From contig CM048852.1 in NCBI GenBank assembly GCA_026545225.1, positions 13,674,146 through 13,738,145 of the forward strand: 64,000 nt of DNA, written 5' to 3'. The translations under genes were made by a program, and so were the position numbers. Shown one piece after another: positions 47,369 through 60,453 of this stretch (position 1 is the first letter of the stretch; each line of letters opens with the position of its first letter). The DNA is from Cornus controversa. Taxonomy: Eukaryota; Streptophyta; Magnoliopsida; Cornales; Cornaceae. The notes beneath the pieces are model-generated. The model was given only the letters and a program-made list of their open reading frames with translations. It was not told the DNA's origin and made no database searches.

Positions 47369-47416
47369 GGGTGAACCTCTTCGGCCTTTCAGTTCTGATT
47401 ATATTCTTTGTGAATA
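47369..47416. repeat. Copy of the sequence at the right window edge
   Basis: 48 bases match 63953-64000 with about four differences. The other copy lies in a chromovirus-type LTR, so this is probably an LTR or retroelement fragment. The GC-richer stretch to about 47710 probably belongs to it. Confidence 0.6.
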
Positions 47417-48083
47417 GAGATTCGGTCAACCTGGTGGTAGCAAGCGCTCAGTTGGTTGGATAGCAAGACCGGTTGCCCTTCAGTTTGTCGATCTCCCACT
47501 GCATCTGGACCTTCCATTCAAGGTAAAACTGTGTGGGATTGATCTAATCTTCGTTGGGTCGGCTATGATGAGGATGTCTACCTGCAGGCTGGTTATGATG
47601 GGAGGCACTCAATGACTGGTTGCTTGATTTGGCCCCTTCATTTCGCTGTCATCTAGGGTCTCTCATGCTTTCGGGGCGTTCGACCCCCCTTGCCCCTTCA
47701 TTCCGCTGTCATTATATATGCAAAAAATGAGTTATTAACATTTCTTTATAAAATATTATCATTAATAAACAAAATAAGAGTTAAGAGTCATTGTAGAATG
47801 GATAAATTTTATATTAAATTATGTTATGTATCTCAATACTTCTACTTTAAATGAATTGTAAACGTTCTTAAAAATGTGTTTTGAAGTATCTAAGAAGTAT
47901 CAGATAAATATTAGAAGTAAAAAAAATAGTTTAAAATTATAAATAGTTTTAGGAAGTATCGGACAAGTATCCGAAAGTATTCGAGAAAGTATTCGAGAAA
48001 TATTGGTATTAGATACGGACACAATACGGGTACGTTACTCTTGTAGAAGTACTATCAGTGCTTCCTAGATCTTAGCTAGAGAG
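47417..48083. other. Intergenic flank of the CRM-like element
   Basis: No gene. A degenerate motif (AAGTATCCGAAAGTATTCG) is repeated near 47955-48000. Confidence 0.5.
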
Positions 48084-48088
48084 CTCTC

Positions 48089-48725
48089 TGATGCAGGAGC
48101 ATCCGAGTCAGATGATGCTGAGCTGTCAGACGACACGTTGATGGCACTGAAATATCTTGAGTTGGCAGATCAACGTAAAGATGGCAGGAAATCGTGACCT
48201 TGTCACTAATTAGGGTATTTTTGGATGCATTTCAGTATTTTGGCCATAACTTTGGCTACGGGTGTCAGAATCGCCTTTATGACCACAATTCGGAAAGCTT
48301 GGTTCGGCGCGCACGTCGTGGGCACCTAGCTAAAGCTGGGTGTGTCTGTTTTCGAGGTCAAAATCCACTGTTTTCCCCTCCGAATCCCTAATTTTAGTTA
48401 TTTCTTTCCTTTTTTGGTAATATTTATTTTGTTGATTAGGAAGAGATTCTGGGCTTGATTTGGGCCAGAATTCTGGCAACTTTCTTCTTTTATTTCGTAT
48501 TTTATTTTGGCAAGAATATTAGGTTTTTGCTATTTTTGGTAATGTTGACCAAGTTCAGCTATATAACCCGGCTTGTGGGTTGATTCGAAGGTACTCTTGA
48601 TTTTGAATAATAATATTGAATACCAGAGACTTTTCTCTGAGTTCTTGGGCAATTCTCGTGCTTTCTTTCTGTTTATTTTCTGTTGCCCTTAGCCTACAGA
48701 ATAATCACTATCCTGTTCGGCGTCA
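48089..48725 (+). repeat. 5' LTR of element G
   Basis: TGATGCAGGAGC to CGGCGTCA, 637 bp. A strong TATA box (CTATATAACC) lies at 48559-48568. Its first 108 bases duplicate the end of the gag-pol coding sequence. Confidence 0.95.
48559..48568 (+). promoter_or_regulatory. TATA box in the 5' LTR of G
   Basis: CTATATAACC on the coding strand, about 160 bases before the LTR end, which fits a U3/R boundary just downstream. The same box is in the 3' LTR near 53518. Confidence 0.7.
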
Positions 48726-48727
48726 GT

Positions 48728-48739
48728 TGGTATCAGAGC
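48728..48739 (+). other. Primer-binding site of G (tRNA-iMet)
   Basis: TGGTATCAGAGC two bases after the 5' LTR. Confidence 0.95.
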
Positions 48740-48776
48740 TTTCAGTATCTTCCTGGGTGAGATTTCATCAGTTTTC

Positions 48777-51700
48777 ATGGCTGGTGGTCGTGGTCGTGGT
48801 CGTCGTGGACAGGTTCCGAATGAGGAAGTCCCACACCGTGATCGTAGTGTTCAGGATTTGATAATTGAGGATTTACAGAGGCAAGTTGCAGAGTTAACCC
48901 AGCGTCTAACGGCGCAGACTATCAGTGATCGTGAGGTGGAAGATCATGAATCTGATTCCAGTTCCGATAACCCGTTTCACAATCGTGCTCGATTCTGGGG
49001 GCACCGTGGTCGGGAGGAACGTCATGGAGACCTCGGTTTCAGAGTGGATCTGCCCGAGTTTTCTGGTACGTTACAGGCCGAAGGATTTGTTGATTGGATG
49101 AACGAAGTGGAGCGTATCTTTGAATATAAAGAAGTCCCAGATCGTGTCAAGGTGAAACTGGTCGCCATCAAACTCAAAGGCAGAGCCTCTGCATGGTGGG
49201 AGCAGTTGAAGCGATCACGAGATAGGCAAGGCAAGGCTAAGATCACTGATTGGGAGAAGATGAAGAAGAAGATGAAGGGTCACTTCCTTCCTTTCGGCTA
49301 CATTCAAACCCTATTTCAGCGACTTCAGTCGTTGAGGCAAGGAACGAGATCGGTTGATGATTACACAGAGGAGTTCTATCAATTGATAGCCCGGAATGAT
49401 TTGTCTGAGACAGAAGAGCAGACGGTGGCGCGGTATTTGGGAGGATTGCGGCAGCCCCTGCAAGATGTCCTCAGCCTTCACTCGCTTTGGACTGTTTCTG
49501 AAGCATACCAACGCGCACTTGCTGTGGAAAAACAACAGAATCGGAGGCCAGTGATCAGGAGCGATCAAAATAACCGGCCAGTTCGACCTCAAGAACCCCG
49601 TCCTGTCCAGCCGACACCACAGGGTAATTCTCACTCGAACATTAGATGTTTCAGATGTGGTGAACAGGGACACAGAGCGAATGAGTGCAGGAAGCCTGCT
49701 AGTCAAAAGGGCAAAAATCTCCTAATTGAGGAAGACGTGGTAGACGAAACTGAGGAGACTGGAGAGCCTATGTATGATGATGATGAAGATGGAGATGTGC
49801 TGTATGGAGATGGCCGTGAGAATCTGGTCATTCGTAAGAATCTACTGACTCCCAGGGGCGATTCAGGAGATGATTGGTTGAGAACCAATATTTTTCACAC
49901 GACCTGCACAGTTGCAGATAAAGTCTGCAAGATGATCATTGACAGTGGCAGTTGTGAGAACGTAGTGTCTGAAGAGGCTGTCCAGAAATTGCAGTTGAAG
50001 ACAGATCGTCATCCCAACCCGTATAAACTGTCATGGCTGAATAAAGGCAGTGAGGTAAAGGTGGATAGGAGATGCTTAGTGTCTTTCTCGATTGGCAAGA
50101 AATATTTTGATAATGCTTGGTGTGATGTTGTGGCTATGGATGCTTGTCATGTACTATTAGGCAGGCCTTGGCAGTATGATCGCAGTGTTACTCATGACGG
50201 GCGAAAGAACACATATTCCCTTAGCATCAAGGGGAAGAAGATTGTGTTGGCTCCTCGTCGGGAAGAAGCCAGTCCTACCCCGGTAGCCAAAACTACTAAC
50301 CTGCTTTCTATGTCCAGGTTTTTAACTGAGATTGAGCATGGGGACGTGGTCTATGCTCTGCTGCCTTGTGGGAATAGCGCAACGGACGTGAACGAGAACC
50401 CGGACTTACCAGTAGAGGTGCAGCAACTGCTAACAGAGTTTTCTGACCTGATGCCAGAGGATCTTCCTCCTGGGCTACCGCCTATGAGGGATATTCAGCA
50501 TCAGATTGACCTTGTTCCGGGGTCCAGTTTGCCTAATCGACCGGCGTATCGCCTCAGTCCCAAGGAATCTGAGGAGTTGCAGCGGCAGGTGGTAGAGTTG
50601 CTGGAGAGGGGCTACATCCGTGAGAGTATGAGCCCATGTGCAGTTCCTGCTCTGCTAGTGCCAAAGAAAGATGGCTCTTGGCGTATGTGTGTTGATAGCC
50701 GAGCAATTAACAGGATTACAGTGAAGTACAGGTTTCCAATTCCCCGTCTGGATGATATGTTAGACCAACTGTCCGGTTCTAAGGTCTTCTCAAAAATCGA
50801 CCTTAAAAGCGGCTACCACCAGATCAGAATAAGGCCTGGGGATGAGTGGAAGACAGCGTTTAAAACACAACATGGGTTGTATGAGTGGATGGTCATGCCT
50901 TTTGGGCTGTCCAATGCGCCCAGCACATTTATGAGGTTTATGCATCAGGTTTTACGGCCTTTTATGGGGAAATTCGTCGTAGTTTACTTCGATGACATCC
51001 TCATCTATAGCCCAACATGGACGTCACACTTTGATCACCTCCGTGCTGTCTTTGATATGTTGAGGACAGAGCACTTGTTCGTCAATCAGAAGAAGTGTGC
51101 TTTCTTCACTACCTCTGTAACTTTTCTGGGTTTTGTGGTGTCTACTGATGGTGTTCATGCAGATCCGTCGAAGATAGACGCGGTTTTGGAGTGGCCCAAA
51201 CCGAAAACCTTGCACGATGTCCGAAGTTTCCATGGATTGGCATCTTTCTACCGTCGTTTCATCAGAAACTTCAGCACTCTGATTGCTCCCGTCACAGAGT
51301 GCCTCAAGGGACGTGATTTCCATTGGTCCGAGGAGGCAGAGACCAGTTTTCATCTGGTCAAGCAGAAGATGACAGAGGCACCAGTTTTGGCACTTCCCGA
51401 CTTTGAGAAGGTGTTTGAGGTAAACTGTGATGCATCTGGGGTGGGCATTGGTGGTGTTCTGAGTCAGGAGGGGCGTCCAATAGCTTTTTTCAGTGAGAAG
51501 CTATCAGGATCGAAGAAAAATTATTCCACCTATGATCTGGAGTTTTATGCCATCATTCAGTCCCTAAAGCACTGGCGTCACTACCTAATACAGAGGGAAT
51601 TCATTCTCCTCACTGATCATGAGGCCTTGAAATACATCAATGGCCAGCACAAGCTGAGTAGACGACATGCCAAGTGGGTGGCATACTTGCAAGAGTTCAC

Positions 51701-53156
51701 ATTTGCGCTGAGGCACCAGGCAGGGAGTCTGAACCGTGTTGCAGATGCACTGAGCCGTCGTACGTTGCTCCTCACCACCATGAGCACCAGAGTTGTAGGT
51801 TTCGATACATTCTCTGATATGTATGCTGCAGATCCTTCCTTCGGGAGGATAATTCAGGAGGTAACTGATGGTCAACGCCATGATTTTATTTTGCACAATG
51901 GTTACCTGTTTCGTGGATTGAAGTTGTGCATCCCAGACTGTTCACTAAGGCAACAGATTATTAGTGAACTTCATAATGAGGGTCATTTTGGGCGAGACAA
52001 GACTTTGGGTCTGATCTCTTCCAACTATTATTGGCCCAAGTTGACCAGTAACGTGGCTCATTATGTGGAGCGTTGTTATGTGTGTCAGCGGTCTAAGGGA
52101 GTTCTCACTAATGCGGGCCTGTACACACCTTTACCGGTCCCTGAAGCCCCTTGGCTTGATGTCAGTATGGACTTTGTGTTGGGCTTACCTCGTACCCAAC
52201 GGGCCATGGATTCTATTTTCGTTGTGGTCGACCGGTTTTCCAAGATGGCCCATTTTGTTGCTTGCAGGAAAACAATGGATGCTGCTCGGGTCGCCCATCT
52301 TTACTTCAAGGAGATTGTGCGTTTACATGGAGTTCCCCAATCCATTACCTCAGATCGTGATACCAAGTTCATGAGTCAATTCTGGAAGAGTCTATGGGAG
52401 AAACTGGGAACGAAGTTGAATTTTAGCAGTGCCTACCATCCTCAGACAGATGGTCAGACAGAGGTGGTGAACAGGAGTTTGGGGAACCTTTTGAGGAGTT
52501 TGGCAGGAAATAAACCAAAGCAGTGGGATTTGGCATTACCTCAAGCAGAATTTGCTTATAACAGGTCGAAGAATAGATCAACAGGAATGAGCCCATTTGA
52601 GATTGTCTATGGTCAGAACCCATCTGGGGTGCTTGACTTAGCCCCTATTCCGCGCGTGGGTCGTTTCAATCGCAAGGCAGATGAGATGGCAGAACATCTT
52701 CGAGGTATCCATGAGCAGGTCAAGCTGGCCATTCATGAGAGTAATGCCAAGTACAAGGTTCAGGCTGACAGCCACCGTCGTCAAGTACTTTTTGACGTTG
52801 GTGATTTTGTTTGGGCAGTATTAACTCGTGATCGTTTCCCTGTTGGAGAGTATAACAAGCTAAAGGAGCGAAAGATTGGTCCCTGTGAGATCCTGCAGAA
52901 GATCAATGATAACGCCTACAGACTGCGCCTCCCCAGTCATTTGAGGACTTCTGACGTCTTTAATGTGAAACATCTGAGTCCTTGTTTTATGGATTCTGAT
53001 GAAGCTGCTGTAAACTCGAGGACGAGTTCTTTCCAACCCAAGGTGACTGATGCAGGAGCATCCGAGTCAGATGATGCTGAGCTGTCAGACGACACGTTGA
53101 TGGCACTGAAATATCTTGAGTTGGCAGATCAACGTAAAGATGGCAGGAAATCGTGA
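48777..53156 (+). CDS. Gag-pol polyprotein of element G
   Basis: 1,459 residues, no stop or frameshift. The start ATG lies 37 bases after the primer site and gives a basic N-terminus ([12 protein letters not shown]). Order: gag core (residues about 85-250), zinc knuckle [14 protein letters not shown] (about 290), protease DSGS (about 387), RT (about 610-800, with [10 protein letters not shown] near 735), RNase H ([14 protein letters not shown] near 880), integrase zinc finger (HNEGHF to CYVCQ, about 1065-1103), DDE core (SMDFVLGLP near 1128; SDRDTKF near 1191; TDGQTEVVN near 1223) and GPC/GPF-type C-terminus near 1366. The tail carries SRTSSFQP, resembling the CR motif of CRM elements, not a full chromodomain. 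The last 36 residues are encoded within the 3' LTR. Confidence 0.95.
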   Translation: MAGGRGRGRRGQVPNEEVPHRDRSVQDLIIEDLQRQVAELTQRLTAQTISDREVEDHESDSSSDNPFHNRARFWGHRGREERHGDLGFRVDLPEFSGTLQAEGFVDWMNEVERIFEYKEVPDRVKVKLVAIKLKGRASAWWEQLKRSRDRQGKAKITDWEKMKKKMKGHFLPFGYIQTLFQRLQSLRQGTRSVDDYTEEFYQLIARNDLSETEEQTVARYLGGLRQPLQDVLSLHSLWTVSEAYQRALAVEKQQNRRPVIRSDQNNRPVRPQEPRPVQPTPQGNSHSNIRCFRCGEQGHRANECRKPASQKGKNLLIEEDVVDETEETGEPMYDDDEDGDVLYGDGRENLVIRKNLLTPRGDSGDDWLRTNIFHTTCTVADKVCKMIIDSGSCENVVSEEAVQKLQLKTDRHPNPYKLSWLNKGSEVKVDRRCLVSFSIGKKYFDNAWCDVVAMDACHVLLGRPWQYDRSVTHDGRKNTYSLSIKGKKIVLAPRREEASPTPVAKTTNLLSMSRFLTEIEHGDVVYALLPCGNSATDVNENPDLPVEVQQLLTEFSDLMPEDLPPGLPPMRDIQHQIDLVPGSSLPNRPAYRLSPKESEELQRQVVELLERGYIRESMSPCAVPALLVPKKDGSWRMCVDSRAINRITVKYRFPIPRLDDMLDQLSGSKVFSKIDLKSGYHQIRIRPGDEWKTAFKTQHGLYEWMVMPFGLSNAPSTFMRFMHQVLRPFMGKFVVVYFDDILIYSPTWTSHFDHLRAVFDMLRTEHLFVNQKKCAFFTTSVTFLGFVVSTDGVHADPSKIDAVLEWPKPKTLHDVRSFHGLASFYRRFIRNFSTLIAPVTECLKGRDFHWSEEAETSFHLVKQKMTEAPVLALPDFEKVFEVNCDASGVGIGGVLSQEGRPIAFFSEKLSGSKKNYSTYDLEFYAIIQSLKHWRHYLIQREFILLTDHEALKYINGQHKLSRRHAKWVAYLQEFTFALRHQAGSLNRVADALSRRTLLLTTMSTRVVGFDTFSDMYAADPSFGRIIQEVTDGQRHDFILHNGYLFRGLKLCIPDCSLRQQIISELHNEGHFGRDKTLGLISSNYYWPKLTSNVAHYVERCYVCQRSKGVLTNAGLYTPLPVPEAPWLDVSMDFVLGLPRTQRAMDSIFVVVDRFSKMAHFVACRKTMDAARVAHLYFKEIVRLHGVPQSITSDRDTKFMSQFWKSLWEKLGTKLNFSSAYHPQTDGQTEVVNRSLGNLLRSLAGNKPKQWDLALPQAEFAYNRSKNRSTGMSPFEIVYGQNPSGVLDLAPIPRVGRFNRKADEMAEHLRGIHEQVKLAIHESNAKYKVQADSHRRQVLFDVGDFVWAVLTRDRFPVGEYNKLKERKIGPCEILQKINDNAYRLRLPSHLRTSDVFNVKHLSPCFMDSDEAAVNSRTSSFQPKVTDAGASESDDAELSDDTLMALKYLELADQRKDGRKS

Positions 53157-53684
53157 CCTTGTCACTAATTAGGGTATTTTTGGATGCATTTCAGTATTTT
53201 GGCCATAACTTTGGCTACGGGTGTCAGAATCGCCTTTATGACCACAATTCGGAAAGCTTGGTTCGGCGCGCACGTCGTGGGCACCTAGCTAAAGCTGGGT
53301 GTGTCTGTTTTCGAGGTCAAAATCCACTGTTTTCCCCTCCGAATCCCTAATTTTAGTTATTTCTTTCCTTTTTTGGTAATATTTATTTTGTTGATTAGGA
53401 AGAGATTCTGGGCTTGATTTGGGCCAGAATTCTGGCAACTTTCTTCTTTTATTTCGTATTTTATTTTGGCAAGAATATTAGGTTTTTGCTATTTTTGGTA
53501 ATGTTGACCAAGTTCAGCTATATAACCCGGCTTGTGGGTTGATTCGAAGGTACTCTTGATTTTGAATAATAATATTGAATACCAGAGACTTTTCTCTGAG
53601 TTCTTGGGCAATTCTCGTGCTTTCTTTCTGTTTATTTTCTGTTGCCCTTAGCCTACAGAATAATCACTATCCTGTTCGGCGTCA
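53048..53684 (+). repeat. 3' LTR of element G
   Basis: 637 bp, apparently identical to the 5' LTR. The gag-pol stop codon (53154-53156) lies 109 bases inside it. The sequence just upstream (CCCAAGGTGAC) is a poor polypurine tract because it is still coding. Confidence 0.95.
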
Positions 53685-53689
53685 CTCTC

Positions 53690-55605
53690 CAAAATTTAAG
53701 ATGTTAATGTCACTTGTTCTATGTTGCTACCGTTGTATCTTGTAGTACTTTCAAGATATGATTGTATTCTTATTTTTTTCATGCCGAAATAAATAAATGA
53801 TGATGTAGTAAGTAGGATTGGAGTCGAGTAAACAAAATAGAGGCAAGCTAAAGGTATTCTTTGCGACAACCAAATACCAAATAAATTAAAATAAATATTA
53901 TATATAATAGTTATTAGGCCGACAATATTGTATGTGGCAAAGAGTTAAGGCATTGAAAAAGAGACAAATACAATGCATTCATGTAGCAGAAATAAGAATG
54001 CGACTTTGAATAATAGGAATCATTAGAAGAGATAAGATAAATAATAAAAGTGTGAGGGGAATATTAGATGTAACGCCTATAAATGATAAAATTAGGAAAA
54101 GTAAACTCGTGTTATGGTTATATTTAATGTATTCTCCGATGATACATCTATTAAAAGAGGAAGAATTATTTGTTTAAAAAGTAAGTGAGAAAAAAGTTGA
54201 TCAAAACTTACATGAGATGAAATAATTAAAAATGACTTGATAACTTAAAATTAAGAGAAGACAATCAAGACATGTTGTATAATAGGAAACAATAATAATA
54301 ATAAATAAAAAAAATTCATGTTACTGAACCATTCATGTAAAATACAAGCAAGGATTATAATGATATGATGTCTTGTTAAGTAGTAATAGTATAAGCAAAT
54401 GGCTAAAGCTTTGCCAGTTTATTGTAGACTGAACTCAGTGAGTGCCTACCATAGCATGGCCCACAACAATATTGAAGGATATATAATTGTTTTATTTACC
54501 TTTTTAAGAATTACAAATGAAGTGGAAATATCGAAAAATGAATTCTCACCCGACTGCACAATTGAGACTAGATTGGGCAATGAGGTAAATTGTTGGGTCA
54601 TTTCCTTTAGTTGAATGGAGGGCCTACTTGGAAAGCAAAATTCTCAGGAATTTCATATGATTTGGGCGTGAATGTAGTAAAATGAGTAAAGAAAATCAAT
54701 TACGTGTTTTCAGTCCAATAAATAATTAATTATTGGACTGAAAGATCCAATCAACAACTTCAATTAAAGTCTTCACATCCAGCTAAAAAAGTTTTGGTTT
54801 GATCAATAATGCTCATATGACAATTTACCATCAACTTCTAAAAAAAATTCATTGAAAAGTCACAAGTAACTTCCTCACATCTACATTCATCCTCCAAAGC
54901 AGAGCACGAACGAAATTACTTAGAAAAAGGCAAGCTTGGATCAAGTTTCACGGGACTTTTTTCATATTTATAAATATTGAAATCAAATTGTAATAAATAA
55001 TAATTTTATCTCCAAATCATTCTTACTTTTTGCAATATTAATTAATTACTATTTTAATTCTTGAAGGTAAGTTTTTATATTTCAATAGATATAGCTCTAA
55101 TAAATCCTTTTTGTGACATAGTTTAATTAAGGTTTTTTAACAATGCAAGTTGTTGGTCATTTTCTTTACTTAAATATCGGGCCCGCGTAGAAAGGAAAAT
55201 AAGCATACTGTCGTCATGATTTGAGTAAAGAAAGTCAATTGCGTGTTAAAAGACTTTGATCAGGTACACAGTATACCGACAACTTGCATTATTAAAGGTT
55301 TTTACAATCACCTTCCAAGAAAGTTCCAGCCAGCAAATTCGATCCTCATTCACTGAATGAACGAGTAAAGAAAATCAATTGCGTGTTGAAAGGTGTTCTC
55401 TTTTGCTATTAAATAAGTTGTGTGTAAATCGAGATGTCTTTGCTGGGTGCCTAAATTTTTTTATTAGGAAGTCTTTGCTGTGTAAACGGAGCTAGGCCAG
55501 CTTCCATTACAACTGCAAAAAAAGTTTGAACAACTTCTTTCTATTTACATTCATTCTCAATAGTTAGTTACCATTTTGCATTCACGAACTAGCGAGTGCC
55601 AATAC
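53690..55605. other. Upstream region of the TNL gene with local duplications
   Basis: No gene. A block at about 54593-54712 is repeated at about 55147-55250, and a shared GAGTAAAGAAARTCAATT motif occurs at 54684, 55223 and 55363. A near-perfect 30-bp palindrome (arms CAGTCCAATAA and TTATTGGACTG) is at 54711-54740. The copy at 55223 contains TTGACT on the minus strand, a W-box match. No convincing TATA box was found. Confidence 0.6.
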
Positions 55606-56096
55606 ATGGCTTCTTCTTCTTCTTCTTCTTTACCTCGATGGAATTATGATGTCTTCTTGAATTTTAGAGGCGAAGACACCCGCAAAAACTTTGTGGACCA
55701 TCTCTATATGGCTTTGTACCAGAAAGGAATTTACACTTTCAAAGATGACGAGAAACTTGAGGGAGGAAAATCAATTTCTCCGGAACTCCTCAAGGCTATC
55801 AAGGAATCCAGAATTGCAGTCATTGTTTTCTCCGAAAATTATGCATCCTCCTCATGGTGCTTAGATGAATTAGTGGAGATCATTCAATATAAGAACAAAA
55901 TGGGACAGATAGTTTTGCCAATCTTCTACAACGTGGATCCCTCACAAGTACGATATCAAAAGAGAAGTTTCGCAAAAGCATTTGGCGAGCATGAAAAAAC
56001 TTTTGGGAAGAAAAACGATAAGGTGCAAAGGTGGAGGGCAGCTTTGAACGAGGCATCAAACTTAAGTGGGTGGGAGTCAGAAATTACAGAAAATGG
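55606..56096 (+). CDS. TNL exon 1: TIR domain
   Basis: ATG at 55606 begins MASSSSSSLPRW. The upstream in-frame TTG at 55576 is not a likely plant start. TIR motifs are YDVFLNFRGEDTR (14-26), the BB-loop region (KGIYTFKDDEKLEGG), IAVIVFSENYASSSWCLDEL (70-89; E88 aligns with the catalytic Glu of TIR NADases) and LPIFYNVDPSQVR. The exon ends after Glu-Asn plus two bases of a Gly codon, at a GTAATT donor. Confidence 0.93.
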
Positions 56097-59000
56097 GTAA
56101 TTATACTAATTACCAACTCAAACTATAATATTTCATATGCTTCTATCAATATTTAGCTTAATTGTTTTATTTTATTCTATTTATTGTTTGGGGGTTGAAA
56201 AACCAAGATAAACTTCATCAATATTAACATCCTTAAGAAAAATCAAATAGAAATGGGTCCAAGATATATAAAAAACTTTTTCACGTATATTACGAAATTT
56301 GAACACCAATATCTACCTCGTGGTTACCCCAAGTAATTATTATATCAAGAAATTAGTTCCGGTTATGAATGGAAGTGCATCATAAGATAAAATTGTAAAA
56401 CTGGTTGTGCTTTCAATGTCCGAGGTTAATTAAAAGCAAACATGTAGCACAATTTATATTAGCAAATAACTTTTTTTTTTTGCTGAGATAAATTGCACAA
56501 TAGCATATACTTCTACTCCAATTATTATATATTATTATTAATATTCTTACAAACGACACACATTTTGCCCCATGTTGACTAAAATCCTCAACCTCTAAAT
56601 TTGGAGGACAAGAGATCAGATTGATACAACTAGAAACTAGAATTCACTATCTTATTTAATCCTCAACCTCTCAAGTTGCGTTTTTTGTTATATGCACTCA
56701 GTTGCTTACTTCCTCATTTTTCTTCTTTTTTTTCTTTTTCGAATTATAATCAAATTATTCAGATTAAAATTCAATTTATATCAAAACTATTTAGATTTAT
56801 TATTAAGATTTATAAGTTTCATTTACCAAAATGATAAAAAAAAAATAAAAGTTCATTTGACGTTTAATTGATAGGTAGGTTGAACTTAATTTTGTCATTA
56901 TGATATGAGTGACCTTTTCGGTTGAGTAATTTGGTCCATAAAAGAACTAAAATACTTTGTCCAGTGGTATATCCTCCTCCTCCTTTTAAATGTAATGGGG
57001 TGGATCAAGTCTCAATGTGACAAATGTTTGAGCTCCTTGACTTACCTAACAAAAAAAAGAATGATCCATAATTAAATTTGTTTTTATTTGTTTGTATATT
57101 TTGAATACATTTCTTAAATCAATTGTATTGGATGATAATTGGGTCGGACCCGGAATCATAGTAAGTTCAGTTTGAATCTGAATGAGAGTGATGGTAAGTT
57201 TCTTTCGCTTTAGAAATTAATGAGCAAGAAGGCTGCATCCAATATAGGTGATCACAAGGTTCCAGTTGGACGGAAAGTGAAGGTCAAAAAAATTGTGTAT
57301 CCATAGAGGAGCAAGCTTAGAAGACCCATTCATGCTATCCTTGAACATTTGAATACTATATTATGAATTCGTTTTTTTCCTTTTTTCATTTGGGCTTTTA
57401 TGAATTCTACATTTGAATACTATAGAACTAACAATGCAGAAGTAGCCTTCCGACAATATATTTGTTATATTTCTAATATCTTTTGTCTCACTGTTAGTAT
57501 GTGACTCCCTAGCTACTAGCACCACTTGTGCATCCACCGTGATACTTATATAGAAATTTATATAAATGGTATCGCGATTTGGGTTGTAAAGTTTCACCTC
57601 TTATTTTTATTGTTACAATATGGGTAGGAACATTTCAAAGATTTATTAATCTTTTTTTAATATTTTGAATTGCGAGTTTATTATTATTTACCCATATATA
57701 GTTATAATTGACAGAACTATTCATTATAAAAACTTCAACTTCATTTCTCTTATTAGTACAATCAAACCAACTAGATTTGTTTTAATGTGCTTTGTACTTG
57801 ATAGGCATGAGGCAAAGTTTATCAAAGAAATTGTTGGACATATTTTAAAAGTTTTGGGGTGCGTACCACTATACGTTTCCAGGTATGAAGTGGGGATAAA
57901 TTGTCATGTGGATGACATGATCACTTTGCTCGACATTAATGGATCAAAAGATTTGCGAATTTTGGGGATTTGTGGTATCGGCGGAATAGGTAAAACAACT
58001 ATTGCCAAGGCTGTTTTCAATCAAATATTCGATCAATTTGAAAGTTATCATTTCATTGGCAATGTAAGAGACAAATCAAAAAAGCATGGTCTAGCTTATC
58101 TCCAACAACAACTCTTGAAAGACATTCTCAAGGAAAAAGATTTAGAAATATACGAAGAAGACCGAGGAATCAATGTGATAAAGCAAAGACTCTGTCACAA
58201 GAAGGTTCTTGTAGTGCTTGATGACGTGGATGATGTGAAACAATTACAAAAATTAGCCGGGGGAAAGGATTGGTTTGATTTTGGAAGTAGGATCATCGTA
58301 ACAACTAGAAATGAACATTTATTGGTAGATAATAAAGTTGATCATGTAATATATAGGGTTAAGCTATTGAATGACGATGAGGCTCTTCAACTTTTTAGTC
58401 ATCATGCATTCACTAGAAATTATCCCGCGGAAGATTATTTGGAACTCTCAAGGGCTATAAGTGATTATGCCGCTGGCCTTCCGTTAGCTCTTGAAGTTTT
58501 GGGCTCTTTTTTATTTGAAAGAAGTATACAAGAGTGGGAACATGAATTGAATAATTTGAAAAGAATTCCTAATAGACAAATTCATGATGTTCTGAAGATA
58601 AGTTTTGATGGTCTTGGTGATACAGAGAAGGATTTATTCCTCGATATTGCTTGTTTTTTCAAAGGAGATGATAAAGATTATGTAATGAATATACTGAGCA
58701 GTAATGGGTTTCGTCCACGAATTGAAGTTCTTATTGAACGATCCTTGATAACTATCTCAGACCGGAACAAGCTGCTAATGCATGATTTAATAGAAGAAAT
58801 GGGTAAAGAAATTGTTCGACAAGAATCACCTGATGATCCTGGCAAACGGAGTAGGCTGTGGTTTTATAAAGATATCTATAAAGTGCTCGAGGATAATATG
58901 GTATGTTCTAATAACTACATATAAGTTTATTTTCACATCCAAATAGTTCAAAAAAGCTAGGCTTTACTTTTATCTTCTTTTCACATTAAGAGTTATAAAC

Positions 59001-60410
59001 TAGTATAATTCTAATAAGATTTTAACATTATGTTGCAACTTACAACATGTTTTTCTTAATTAGGTGACAAATTCAATTAAAGGAATTATGCTGAAATGGC
59101 CACATGACCGTACAGTAGAGGAGTTACATATAAATGTTGATGCTTTTGTGGAGATGAAAAAACTTAAATTCCTCAAACTCGGAGGCCTAGTACGGGTTTC
59201 TGGACCCATTAAATATCTTTCAAATGAATTATGCTATTTTGATTGGGAGGGTTGCCCGATTTTGCCATCCAATTTTCGTCCACGAAATCTGTCCCATCTT
59301 GACGTTCGTCGTAGCCAAATGAAAGAAATTTGTTTTTCCGTTAAGGTATGATCATATTTTATTTACACAATTATTTACATATGAATACTATTGTCGGGTT
59401 CATTGAAACTAATTTATTTCTCGCATTGCTTATTTGTTCAACAGCTAGAGCACTTAAAGTTCCTCAATCTCAGTGGCTCTCCAGATTTGAACAAAATTCC
59501 TGATTTGTCCTGTTTTCCATGTCTCGAGGATTTAGATCTTAATGGATGTATGAATCTAGTTGAGGTTCAACTTTCTAGTGGAGTTCACAAGAAGCTTGTT
59601 GTAGTGAATCTCAGTGGATGTGAAAACCTGACAAGTCTCCCAAGAAGCATTAAGTTGGAAAAATTGAAAGATTTTAATCTATCAGAATGCTCAAAACTTG
59701 AGAAGTTTTCGGAAATTCAGGGGGACATGGAGTGTTTGGGCGAGCTCAATTTAACAGGGACTGCAATAACAGAGTTACCATTATCAATGGAACATCTTAG
59801 TGGACTTCGGGTTTTATCTCTAGATGGCTGCCAAAAGCTTAAAATTGTTCCAAGCAACATTTTTTCTAAAATGAAGGATTTATCAAGACTCTACATGGGA
59901 GGAACTGCTGTGAAAGAGTTACCATCGTCCATCATACACTTGAGCAAACTTTATTACTTTTTTCTCCATGATTTTCAAGGAGGGCCATGTTCAACTTATC
60001 ATCAACTGGAAGTGGTCTCTCATTTAGGCAATTTATCAGAATTAAATCTCAGCAATTGCAATTTATCAGAAGAATTCTTTCCCAATGATATTAGCGGCCT
60101 ATCGTCATTGTATCACTTAGATCTAAGTGGAAACAATTTCATTAGCATACCAGAAAGCATCAGTCAACTCACAAACCTGTTCTTCCTTGATTTGTCATAT
60201 TGCAGAAGCCTTCGATCAATACCACCACTTCCATCATCTATAAGATATGTTTCAGCACATGGTTGCGAATCATTGGAACGTTATTCGTTCCAACCAAGTG
60301 TAGGCCGTCCAGACGATAGGCACTTTGAATTCAGTGAGTGCCACAAATTGTTTATCGAACAGAGAAACAGCATTTCAAATGAATTATTAGAAAGTCAGTT
60401 TCAGGTTCCT

Positions 60411-60453
<43 letters not shown>

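Larger units (their letters stand above)
48089..53684 (+). mobile_element. Element G: intact CRM-like Ty3/gypsy retrotransposon (5.6 kb)
   Basis: Two 637-bp LTRs that I read as identical, a perfect 5-bp target duplication CTCTC (48084-48088 and 53685-53689), an initiator-Met primer site and one uninterrupted gag-pol ORF. Nothing required for transposition in cis is obviously missing. The compact size, ORF end inside the 3' LTR, and SRTSSFQP-type C-terminal motif point to the CRM clade of chromoviruses. Confidence 0.95.

Noticed and set aside
55576-55605. Upstream in-frame extension of the TNL TIR exon
   Set aside because: It begins at TTG, not ATG. The ATG at 55606 starts the usual MASSSSSS N-terminus.
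57665-57804. Open frame extending NB-ARC exon upstream
   Set aside because: The conserved exon start and a good AG acceptor at 57803-57804 restore the phase with the TIR exon; the upstream part is hydrophobic intron sequence.
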